A DNA stretch of 61,204 nucleotides from CAYPIE01 sp964410665. GTDB taxonomy: Bacteria > Planctomycetota > Planctomycetia > Gemmatales > Gemmataceae. The stretch's first letter is position 1, and the number at the start of each line of letters is the position of its first letter. The DNA is taken from assembly GCA_964410665.1 (NCBI GenBank), contig CAYPIE010000027.1, forward strand, positions 1-61,204, in the 5' to 3' direction. Shown here piece after piece: positions 17,270 to 25,800 of the stretch. The notes beneath the pieces were generated by a model, which did no database searches, was not told the origin of the DNA, and was given only the letters and a program-made list of their open reading frames with translations. A program made the position numbers and the translations under genes.

Positions 17270-19615
17270 ATGTCGTGCCGTCACCTGGTGTTTTGGCTGC
17301 TTGCACTCACTTTAGGCTGTAGCAAAGAAGAGCCCACGGTGGTGCAGGAAACCGTCTCGGCGGATCCAGCAGCGACTTCCACGACCTCCACTCCAGTCCA
17401 AGAGCCCGTGCTACAAAGTTGGACCCGGTTTCTGACTCAGGCAAAGTTTAATCGCAATGTCGATCGCGCCACGGCAGTGAAGGCCTTGCTCGAGTGGATC
17501 GAACAAAACCATGAGCCAGAACAGACGGTTGCTGCCAGCCTCGCCGCCATCGCAAGCCACCCGCAAACCAATGGCCTTGGATGGTATTATCCCGGTCAAG
17601 TCAACAGTACCACCGAAGCCGTCGTGGCCGTTTTGGCACAATTGGGCCCCGCTGGAGAGATGGCCCTCGACCAACAAGTCCTGCCCTCCATCATCGAGCA
17701 GCTGGAATCTCCCGATCCAGCTGTGCGTTATCATATGGCTTGGACATTGCGACGCCTAGGCAACCGCGCGGAGCCTGCCCGCCCCGCCCTGGTTCAAAGG
17801 ACCGCCGATCCGATTGAGGATGTCCGCAAGGCGGCGTATGGAACGCTCCATCAACTGGGGGTGCCTGCAGAAATGGTCCCCAAGATTACCCAGCATCTCC
17901 AGCATGACGACGAAGCCGTTCGACTGGATGCAGCGTACGCGCTATACTGGCTGCCAGCTCAACCCGCTGCCCTGCCCGATTATCTGGTCGCTCTGCGGGA
18001 TGAGAAAAGTACCATCCAGAACGCGGGTGCCGAAGCGATCGGCAAGCTTGGCCCAGCGGCTGCCCCAGCCGTGCCAGAACTGATCCAGCAAATCCAGGCC
18101 ATCGAGCCGGACCAGCTGAATCAAATGGGTGTCATCCTCGATCAGGGTCCTCTGAAAGCGCTTGGTCGCATTGGCGAGCCTGCGGTGGCTCCGTTGAGTC
18201 AACTCTTGAGCGATCCCAACCCAGCGAGCCGCTACCAGGCTGCCCTTCTTCTGGGCCGGATGGGGCAACCCGCCCACGCGAGCTTAGCCTCCTTGGCAGC
18301 TTTGATGCGACGCGAGGAAGCGTTTCTCAGCGTCAAGCTTGAGGCGGCGGTCGCGGTGGTCCAGCTAGGTGGAGATTCCGCAGCAGCGCGGGGAGTGATG
18401 ACGCCGTTGCTGAAGCATCCACAAGCAAGTGTTCGAGCGCAAGCCGTCTGGGCCCTGGGTCGGGTGGGTCGGGTTGCCGAGCCAGCAGTGCCTGACCTGA
18501 TTCGCTTACTCGATGATCCTGTAGAGCTGGTCCGTAGCCAGGCAATCCTGACGCTGGAATCTCTCGGCGCCGCAGCCCGGCCTGCCGTCCCTGCACTGGG
18601 AGTTCGCATCAGTGACAATGACGTCAATATTCGCGATACTGCCTTACGGATTTTACGCGGGCTTGGACCGGCCGCAGCGGATGCCTTGCCCGATGTGCTC
18701 GAATTGATCCGCGACCGAGAAGATCCCGCGGAGAAGTTGGTGCGGGTCCAAGGTGCCCATGTCTTGGCGGCCTGTGGCAAGGTTGCTGCCCCCGCCATCC
18801 CTGTGCTCGTGGAGGCGATTCAGAACGGGAATAATCCCCTAGAAGTGCGCACTGCCTTTGTCAAAGCACTCAAGGCCATGGGTCCGGCCGCCAAGGCAGG
18901 CATTGCCAGGTTGGCCGAATTGCTGGCCAGTGAACGCGATGTTGGCTTGCGCATTGCCATCTTGGACGCAGTCGGGGAATTGAGGGTGGACCAACCGAAC
19001 GTAATCCAGGCCATCATCCAACGACTTGATCAAGATCGCAGTTCGGCCGTGCGCGTGGCGGCTACAACCAGCCTGGCTCGGCTCGGACCGCCCGCCAAAG
19101 CGGCCATTCCAAGCTTGCAGAAGGTCCTTGAAAGTAAGTATGCCAACGGTCCACGGAAGGTTTGGGCCGCTGCGGCGCTGGTACGATTGCGGCCCGCCCA
19201 AGCCAATCAATATATCCCAGAAATATTCAAAGCCCTCGGCGATGTGAAAGCGATTTCCGAGAACGCTCATGAAACGATGCTGTCCACCGCTCTCCAAGCG
19301 CTGGCCGTGTTGGACCAAGCGGCAACGCCCATGCTCGCCCGAGTGCGTGAACTTGTCAACGACCGAAATCCCCGAGTACGAATCGCTGCCCTTCAGTGTT
19401 TAGTGGCGATCGAACCGGAAGACCCAGCTACGCTCACCGCCCTGATCCAGGGGCTGGATGCGGCGGATTGGACGATACGACGCGAAGCCGTTCAGTTGCT
19501 GGGGGAGTTGGGGCCCACCGCCGCCGCCGCCGAGCCACGGCTGCAAGAGGTTCTGCAGACCGAACAGGATCTCCGCGAGGAAGCTCGACGTAGCTTGGCC
19601 TTGATTCAGTCCTGA
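17270..19615 (+). CDS. HEAT-repeat lipoprotein
   Basis: 781 residues. The short signal sequence ends in a lipobox, LTLGC, with Cys17, followed by a Thr/Ser-rich linker (to about residue 45), so the mature protein should be lipid-anchored in the envelope. From about residue 140 to the end it consists of HEAT/PBS-lyase-type helical repeats with recurring A-(I/V)-P-x-L, D-P-x-x-x-V-R and A-L-x-x-L-G-P-A-A motifs, roughly eighteen units. Such solenoids are binding scaffolds and have no catalytic residues. GAGG eight bases upstream of ATG 17270 supports the start. It stands alone between a divergent surface-protein gene and a convergent helicase gene. Confidence 0.85.
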   Translation: MSCRHLVFWLLALTLGCSKEEPTVVQETVSADPAATSTTSTPVQEPVLQSWTRFLTQAKFNRNVDRATAVKALLEWIEQNHEPEQTVAASLAAIASHPQTNGLGWYYPGQVNSTTEAVVAVLAQLGPAGEMALDQQVLPSIIEQLESPDPAVRYHMAWTLRRLGNRAEPARPALVQRTADPIEDVRKAAYGTLHQLGVPAEMVPKITQHLQHDDEAVRLDAAYALYWLPAQPAALPDYLVALRDEKSTIQNAGAEAIGKLGPAAAPAVPELIQQIQAIEPDQLNQMGVILDQGPLKALGRIGEPAVAPLSQLLSDPNPASRYQAALLLGRMGQPAHASLASLAALMRREEAFLSVKLEAAVAVVQLGGDSAAARGVMTPLLKHPQASVRAQAVWALGRVGRVAEPAVPDLIRLLDDPVELVRSQAILTLESLGAAARPAVPALGVRISDNDVNIRDTALRILRGLGPAAADALPDVLELIRDREDPAEKLVRVQGAHVLAACGKVAAPAIPVLVEAIQNGNNPLEVRTAFVKALKAMGPAAKAGIARLAELLASERDVGLRIAILDAVGELRVDQPNVIQAIIQRLDQDRSSAVRVAATTSLARLGPPAKAAIPSLQKVLESKYANGPRKVWAAAALVRLRPAQANQYIPEIFKALGDVKAISENAHETMLSTALQALAVLDQAATPMLARVRELVNDRNPRVRIAALQCLVAIEPEDPATLTALIQGLDAADWTIRREAVQLLGELGPTAAAAEPRLQEVLQTEQDLREEARRSLALIQS

Positions 19616-19667
19616 AACGACGGACTGCCCAGCTTGCAGCGGAGCAGCCCGGATCAAAGGAGTTGGA

Positions 19668-20912
19668 TTAGATACGTGAGCTGTAGCGTTTACGTGGCCG
19701 GCCAAAGATGGGCTTGGCTGGTTCAACGCTCGCGTCTGAGTCGATCACCGGCTGGGAGTCGACTGGTTGAAAGCCAGGAATGATGTCACGCTCAAGCAGA
19801 TGGTTGATCGACATTTCGATCGTGGTAAGCAGTCTGCCCTGGCTTGGCAGGACAAACGACACCGCCACACCATCCTTACCCATCCGCCCGGTGCGGCCGA
19901 TGCGATGAACATAATTCTCAATATCATCAGGAAGGTCATAATTGATGATATGCGAGACTCCAGACACATCGATGCCGCGACTCACCACGTCGGTGGCGAT
20001 CAGACAACGAATTTTGCCAGCGCGATAGCCAGCCATGATGCGGTCACGGTGCGTCTGCTGTAAATCGCCGTGGATGGCTCCCACACCCCGATACACTTTA
20101 CTTAGGTCGCGGTGCAATCGATCGGCACCTCGCTTGCGTTGGCAAAAGATAATACACTGGCGTGGCCGCTCGCGTGCTAGGACACGGACCAACAGATCAA
20201 ACTTGCGATCCTCATCGACCGTAAAATAGAGCTGCTGGATGCGATCGACGGTCAGCGTGGTAGGCGAGAGGTTGATATGGGTTGGATCGACCATATAGCG
20301 ATGCACCAGGCGGAGCACCGATTCGGGCATGGTCGCGGACATCAATAAGGTTTGGCGATCGCTAGGGCATTTGCGGAGGATTTTTTCGATATCGGGTCGG
20401 AAGCCAATATCAAGCATCCGGTCGGCTTCATCCAACACAACATAGCGGATAGCCTGCAGGGAAAGGGTGCCACGTCGGATATGATCCAACACCCGTCCGG
20501 GGGAGCCGACTACCAACGAGCAGCCAGCTTTGAGTTCGCGGAATTGTCGATTCAGTTTCTGACCGCCGTAGAGGGCGACCGTACGACAGCGTTTGTGCGG
20601 GGTGAGTTTTTTGGTTTCCTCAGCGACTTGAACCACCAGCTCCCGGGTGGGTGCCAGGATCAATGCCAGTGGCCCGGCCGGTGATTCTTCTTGCCAGTGG
20701 TGCAAGAAAGGAAGCACAAACGCAGCAGTCTTGCCCGTACCAGTCTGTGCCTGGCCGATGACATCGCGACCGCTTAAAGCTTGAGGAATCAACTGTTCCT
20801 GAATCGGAGTGGGTTGGAAATAACCGACGCGATCGAGGACGGCAAGCAAATCCGATTGCAGATCTAGCTTGCGGAACTCCGTCTGGGGTTCCACCATCGT
20901 CGCGGTCGTCAA
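19668..20912 (-). CDS. DEAD-box ATP-dependent RNA helicase
   Basis: A 414-residue cytosolic RNA helicase of the RhlE/CshA type. Motifs in order: Q-motif (PTPIQEQLIP), I (AQTGTGKT), Ia (APTRELV), Ib (GSPGR), II (LDEADRM), III (MSATMP), IV (IIFCQRKRG), V (ATDVVSRGIDV) and VI (YVHRIGRTGRMG). The C-terminal extension of about 35 residues is short and basic at its end (RPRKRYSSRI). It probably remodels structured RNA, ribosomes or mRNA during decay or cold. The start is a TTG at 20912: an AAAGGAGG ribosome binding site lies five bases upstream, whereas the next ATG, five codons in, is too far from it. The upstream gap to the divergent VOC gene is 258 bp. Confidence 0.92.
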   Translation of the reverse strand: MTTATMVEPQTEFRKLDLQSDLLAVLDRVGYFQPTPIQEQLIPQALSGRDVIGQAQTGTGKTAAFVLPFLHHWQEESPAGPLALILAPTRELVVQVAEETKKLTPHKRCRTVALYGGQKLNRQFRELKAGCSLVVGSPGRVLDHIRRGTLSLQAIRYVVLDEADRMLDIGFRPDIEKILRKCPSDRQTLLMSATMPESVLRLVHRYMVDPTHINLSPTTLTVDRIQQLYFTVDEDRKFDLLVRVLARERPRQCIIFCQRKRGADRLHRDLSKVYRGVGAIHGDLQQTHRDRIMAGYRAGKIRCLIATDVVSRGIDVSGVSHIINYDLPDDIENYVHRIGRTGRMGKDGVAVSFVLPSQGRLLTTIEMSINHLLERDIIPGFQPVDSQPVIDSDASVEPAKPIFGRPRKRYSSRI

Positions 20913-20917
20913 ACAAA

Positions 20918-20925
20918 CCTCCTTT
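20918..20925 (-). promoter_or_regulatory. Strong ribosome binding site fixing a TTG start
   Basis: AAAGGAGG on the minus strand, five bases before the TTG at 20912. The spacing is right for the TTG and too long (20 bases) for the next ATG of the DEAD-box helicase gene. Confidence 0.75.
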
Positions 20926-21170
20926 AGAAATTTGTAACAAGACCCACTAGCAAAATATTCTGCAGCGGAGTCATGAACACGATTGTCAAGACTAATCTAT
21001 TAGTACCATCTCGAGAGTTTTTTGTCTAGCGGAGAACCCTCCCCGTTCCGTGACCGCCACTCAACCAGCGTGCGGAAAACCCGATCATTCCCGTTTTGGG
21101 GGCCGGCGGCTACAACAGTGAGCAGCCTATGTGATCGCCACCATTTCTCCATGAGCTGAGGTGCTATGCT

Positions 21171-21701
21171 ATGCGTGGGAACTGTTTCGCAGCCATGCTG
21201 GTCTCTGTTATGCTAAGTGCTGGGTTCTTGACGGCCGAGGAGAAGGATTTCAGCCGCAAGACCATTGACCTAGGCGTGGTCGTCCGCGACCTGGAGAAGT
21301 CGGGCAAGTTTTACACCGACGTCATTGGGTTTACTGAAGCCAATGGTTTTTCCGTCCCAGCAGAGTTCTGCAACCAAGCAGGCTTGACCGACCAGCAGCC
21401 GCTCACCATCCGGGTGTTTGTCCTCGGCGCAGGGGAGGATGCCACCAAATTGAAGTTAATGGAACTGCCTCAGGCGAAGCCTAAGCCCGCCGACCAACGA
21501 TTTATCCATTCCCAACTAGGCGTGAGTTACTTGACTATCTTTGTCAGCGACATTGACGCCGCCTTGGAACGCATTCGCAAGGGAAATGCCAAGCTGGCCA
21601 GCAAAGGAGCCGTGGCGTTGCCCGGCAACAACCAGCTCTTTTTGGTCCTCGTCCGCGACCCCGATGGCAACCTGATCGAACTGATTGGACCGAAGAAGTG
21701 A
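21171..21701 (+). CDS. Exported VOC-family (glyoxalase-fold) protein
   Basis: 176 residues. A signal peptide of about 22 residues (hydrophobic core, then FLTAEEK) directs it to the periplasm. The rest is one vicinal-oxygen-chelate unit: KTIDLGVVVRDLEKSGKFYTDVIGF, then SYLTIFVSDIDAALERI and finally RDPDGNLIELIGP. The final glutamate ligand position is present, but the usual N-terminal histidine of each half appears replaced (ID-L and SY-L), so metal-dependent lyase or dioxygenase activity is doubtful. Only 7 bp separate its stop from the first WXG-like gene, so it may head the same transcript as the EccC-like locus. A structural or ligand-binding role is as likely as catalysis. Confidence 0.78.
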   Translation: MRGNCFAAMLVSVMLSAGFLTAEEKDFSRKTIDLGVVVRDLEKSGKFYTDVIGFTEANGFSVPAEFCNQAGLTDQQPLTIRVFVLGAGEDATKLKLMELPQAKPKPADQRFIHSQLGVSYLTIFVSDIDAALERIRKGNAKLASKGAVALPGNNQLFLVLVRDPDGNLIELIGPKK

Positions 21702-21708
21702 GATCCCT

Positions 21709-21981
21709 ATGGCACAAGCGATCATCGATCCGGCAGAACTTCGCCGGTTTGCCCATCATCTCAAACAGTTTGCTGGCGATCTGCAAACCGGGCTTGGGAG
21801 TTTGCATGGCCAGATGGTCGCGCTCGGCGAAAGCTGGCGAGATCAGGAGCATGAAAAATTCGTTCAGGAGTTCGAGCAAACACTCGGTGTCCTGGAGCAT
21901 TTCCTGGCCGCGGCCGAGTTGCATGTGCCGTTCTTGCTCCGTAAAGCCGAACGAATCGAAGAATACTTGCAACAACGTTAA
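21709..21981 (+). CDS. Small helical WXG100-like protein (WxD variant)
   Basis: 90 residues, all predicted alpha-helical, in two helices split by a short turn that carries W43-R-D. This is the size and layout of WXG100 proteins, the small secreted substrates of type VII-like systems, but with aspartate in place of the usual glycine. The motif W-R-D-x5-F recurs in the 84-residue protein encoded 650 bp downstream. There is no signal peptide or membrane segment, as expected for WXG100 substrates. The ATG at 21709 was chosen because the upstream frame overlaps the VOC gene. It is followed by a 155-bp gap holding a strong hairpin before the rest of the locus. The link to secretion is inference from size, motif and the EccC-like neighbour. 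Confidence 0.65.
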   Translation: MAQAIIDPAELRRFAHHLKQFAGDLQTGLGSLHGQMVALGESWRDQEHEKFVQEFEQTLGVLEHFLAAAELHVPFLLRKAERIEEYLQQR

Positions 21982-22021
21982 CCAATGCTTGTGCAGCGCT
22001 TAACGCGCTGAGATGTTCGCG

Positions 22022-22043
22022 GCTCCGGAGCGACCTCCGGAGC
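22022..22043 (+). terminator. Intra-operon hairpin after the first WXG-like gene
   Basis: GCTCCGGAG-CGAC-CTCCGGAGC is a perfect 9-bp stem with a 4-nt loop, without a T tract. It sits 40 bp after the stop of the 90-residue gene and 94 bp before the next start. It may attenuate transcription or stabilise the upstream message so that the small protein is made in excess over the ATPase; this is inference. Confidence 0.5.
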
Positions 22044-22136
22044 ACATACATAGCTATCGCCCATTTGCTGACCTCACTTCCAAAACCGCCGGGGCCTTCG
22101 ACATCCGAGAGCGAGCCACGGACCCAAGGAGTCACA

Positions 22137-22631
22137 ATGGATCCCAGCGCCGATCTGCATGCGATCGAAGTTTTGCGGGACTGGCTGGCTGCACTCCGGG
22201 TTTATCATCATGAATCCCAGGAGGCATTGGCGGCGGTGGCCCTGGAAATCCAGCGGATGCCGAGCTGGATTGAAGAATCACTCGACGAGTGGAAACGACG
22301 AATCCGCAAAGCGGAGGATCGGGTGTTCCAAGCCAAGATGGAACTACACCAGCGGCAATACCCGGACTTCTCCGGGCGAGTACCCGATACAAGCCAAGAA
22401 GAAAAGGCCTTACGACGCGCTGAGGCCGAACGCGAGTATGCACGGGAACAAGTCCAGGTGTGTCGTCGCTGGCTGCAGCAATTCAACACCCTTGTCGGTG
22501 AGATTTTCGATGGTCCGAGCCGCCGGATGGTGAGCTTCCTCGAGAGCGATCTGCCCAAGGCCCTCGCGCGGCTCGACGGCCAATTAGCTGCCCTGGACCG
22601 CTATACTCAAACCCCGGATCGTGCATCATGA
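22137..22631 (+). CDS. Coiled-coil protein of the EccC-like locus
   Basis: 164 residues, charged and helical throughout with no signal peptide. Residues about 45-75 and 90-125 look like long coiled-coil helices (KRRIRKAEDRVFQAKMELHQ; EEKALRRAEAEREYA). A short break at QYPDFSGRVPDTS separates them, and a C-terminal helix follows DGPSRRM. I do not recognise a family. The size and helix pattern would fit a chaperone, an adaptor or an elongated WXG/LXG-type partner. The start ATG at 22137 comes four bases after an AAGGAG ribosome binding site. The stop overlaps the next gene as ATGA, so the products are probably made in fixed ratio and interact. Confidence 0.65.
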   Translation: MDPSADLHAIEVLRDWLAALRVYHHESQEALAAVALEIQRMPSWIEESLDEWKRRIRKAEDRVFQAKMELHQRQYPDFSGRVPDTSQEEKALRRAEAEREYAREQVQVCRRWLQQFNTLVGEIFDGPSRRMVSFLESDLPKALARLDGQLAALDRYTQTPDRAS

Positions 22632-22882
22632 GTGTCGATGCTGGACGCAGTAAGCTGTATGCCAATTGGAAGGAGCTTCATCAACAGTGGCAGATCACGT
22701 GCGAAGTTTGGCGGGATGCAAACCGTCAAGAGTTCACCGACGCGGTGTGGACACCGATGGAAGACCTGACGCGTGATGTCCTGGAGGCCATCGATCAATT
22801 GGGACAGCTCTTCCAAGAAATCCACCGGCAATGCCAGCCCGAGGATCATCTCTCTATCTTTGACGAACGCAGGATTCCATGA
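22628..22882 (+). CDS. Second small helical WXG100-like protein (WxD variant)
   Basis: 84 residues, predicted to form two helices with W28-R-D and a phenylalanine six residues later (F36). This is the same W-R-D-x5-F spacing as in the 90-residue protein at 21709. Overall identity between the two is otherwise low, so they resemble a heterodimer pair of the EsxA/EsxB kind rather than a recent duplication. No signal peptide. Its start overlaps the coiled-coil gene stop (ATGA) and its stop overlaps the start of the ATPase gene (ATGA), which is tight coupling on both sides. Function as a substrate or regulator of the ATPase is inferred from context. Confidence 0.65.
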   Translation: MSVDAGRSKLYANWKELHQQWQITCEVWRDANRQEFTDAVWTPMEDLTRDVLEAIDQLGQLFQEIHRQCQPEDHLSIFDERRIP

Positions 22883-25800
22883 TGGCACAGGCACGTCTGT
22901 ATCCACGTCAGCGCGAGGCGCTCATGTCCTGGTCGCGCTTGCGTGCGGATCGTGAAACAACCATTGCGTCGCTGCAGTCAAGCTATGGCGAACAGACGCA
23001 GTCCGCTGAGCGCGAGTGGAAGCGGCAACACAAAAAGCTGACCAGCGAACGCGATGAAGAACTGAACCGCTTGGACAGCGACTGGCAACAGTCCGCTGCC
23101 GAACTGCAACGGTGGGATCAAGAAACCGAAGAGCGGATCCACCAGCAAGACAACCAGGACCGAGCCAAACTACAGCAAACCTATCTCGAGGAACGCGAAG
23201 CGCTGGCCACGGCCCTCCAAGATACGCGATGGACACTCGATTCGCTGTTGGAAGCCGGGCGTAAGGAGGCCGAAGGAGAACGGGATCGCTTTCTCCGTCA
23301 GCTTAGGCAAGTGCGCAAGCGTTCCGAGACAATCTGGACTTCCGTCCAACCTGCATTTGAAAAAGTCAATCTTGTGTTAGAGGATCCTGAAGAGGAGAGT
23401 AAAGTCTCACACGAACTCCCCGAGTCTCCCAAGGCCGAGGATTTGGAAGAGGCACTGGCGGGAGCGGAGACCCTGCGTCGCGACTTAATGCGGCAGATGT
23501 TGCTGCGGTGTATTGCCCTACCGGTCGTACTGACCATGCTCTTGGTCATGACCGTCAGCGGTGCAATCGTGGGCCAACTGGCTGGAGGAAACTGGCGGTG
23601 GATTGTCGCCGGAGGAGTCAGTGGACTCTGTGTGGGCTTGGTCCTGCATTTTCTCGTCCGGGCGCTGGCTCGCCAACAAACCAGCACCATTGCCGAACAA
23701 CTCCGCGACAACCTGGCACGAACACTGGTATTCGCCGATGCACTGGACCGGGTTGGCCAGGAAGCATGTGATCGGCAGATCGCGGCGTTGACGCACCGGC
23801 ACCAGGTCCAACTGGAGGAGGCACGTCGTCAACAGCAACCGGTGAGTGCCCAAATCGACTATCGCCAGGAAATCGCTCTGGAGCAGCTCGATACGCGTTA
23901 TCAGGACCAGTTGGCCAGTCATCGTCGTGAAGCAGACCAACGCCGCGCACAGATGGAAAGTCGTTCTCGGGAGCAGCGAACCGAGCGTGCACAGTATCAT
24001 CAGGCTCGACTCGATCAGGCCGAGCAGCACTATCGTCGGCGCATGGACGAAGCCACGGCATTGCGTGATCACGGGCTGCAAGCACTGGAACAGCGGTGGT
24101 CAACCGGCTTGAGCGAACTGAGGCACAGTTTTACCGAGTTCACCACGTTTGCGCTGGAGCAGTTCCCCAGTTGGCAACGCGTGGACGGGGAGCAGTTGCC
24201 CGAAAGGACGCAAGTGCCAGCGGGAATCGCTTTTGGCGAGTTGGCCCTCATGGATGGGCATTTTGCTCAGGAGGGCTTGCCGTTATTCTTCCCGTTCCCC
24301 GACCAAGGAGCAGTGCTGCTCAAGGCCAGTGGGCTCGGCCAACGTGTTGCGATTCCGACCATGCAGGCCATGATGTTGCGGCTGCTTACTGCGTTGCCGC
24401 CCGGGAAGGTTCGCTTCACGATTATTGACCCAGTGGGACTAGGCGAGAATTTCGCCAGTTTCATGCACCTAGCGGATTTCGATGAACTCTTGGTCAACCA
24501 TCGAATCTGGACCGAACCCAGCCAGATTGAACAAAGACTTACCGATCTGACCGAGCACATGGAGACGGTGATCCAGAAGTATCTCCGTAACCAGTATCGC
24601 GACATCGATGACTATAACCGTGCCGCCGGCGAGGTGGCCGAGCCGTATCGGGTGCTGGTAATCGCGCACTTCCCAGTCAACTTTACGCAGGATGCCGCCC
24701 GGCGATTGGTCAGTATCTTGAACAGCGGCCCCGCCTGCGGCGTGTTTACCCTCATTCATGTGGATCCGAAACAACCATTGCCCCGTGATTTCCGTTTGGC
24801 CGAGCTGGAACAACATGCCTGGAACTTTCTCTGGAAAGAGGACCACTTCGAGAGTCGTGAAGCACCTTTCTCGGAGTTCGCCATCACCCTCGAACCCCCA
24901 CCACCGCCCGACCGCCTGGCCGCCATCGTGCAGACAATCGGCGAGCGTAGCAAGGATGCCCGGCGAGTCGAAGTCCCGTTTGCGTATGTCTGCCCGGAAC
25001 AAGCGCAAATCTGGCAGTCGGATAGCCGCCATGGTATTCGCGTGCCCATCGGTCGCGCGGGTGCGACCCGTCGACAATATCTTGCTCTCGGTCAGGGCAC
25101 CGCACAGCACGCGCTGATCGCGGGTAAAACCGGCTCAGGTAAATCTACATTGCTACATGCTCTGATTACGAGTCTGTCCCTCCACTACGCACCGGATGAG
25201 GTCGAGCTCTATCTGATTGACTTTAAAAAAGGGGTTGAGTTCAAGGCCTACGCCAATCAGCACTTGCCACATGCAAGGGTCGTGGCCATTGAGAGTGAAC
25301 GGGAGTTTGGCATCAGTGTTTTGCAACGCCTTGATGTTGAATTGCGCGAACGTGGTGATCGCTTTCGTGCTGCTGGGGTCAATGATATTGCCGACTTTCG
25401 TGATCGCTTTCCCGAGGAGCGTTGCCCGCGGATTCTCCTGATCGTCGATGAGTTTCAGGAGTTCTTTGTTGAAGATGATCGGCAATCCCAGGAAGCTGCT
25501 CTGTTGCTCGATCGCCTGGTGCGACAAGGACGGGCCTTCGGCCTGCATGTTCTACTTGGCTCCCAGACACTTGGGGGTGCTTACTCGCTGGCCCGCAGTA
25601 CCATCGATCAGATGGGGATCCGGATCGCCTTACAATGCAGCGAAGCCGATGCGCAACTGATTCTCAACAAAGACAATAGCGCTGCGCGACTGCTTACCCG
25701 TCCGGGCGAGGCCATCTATAACGATGCCAATGGTGCCATCGAGGGAAATGATCTGTTTCAGGTCGTTTGGCTGGACGATGCGACCCGTCAACAAGCCTTG

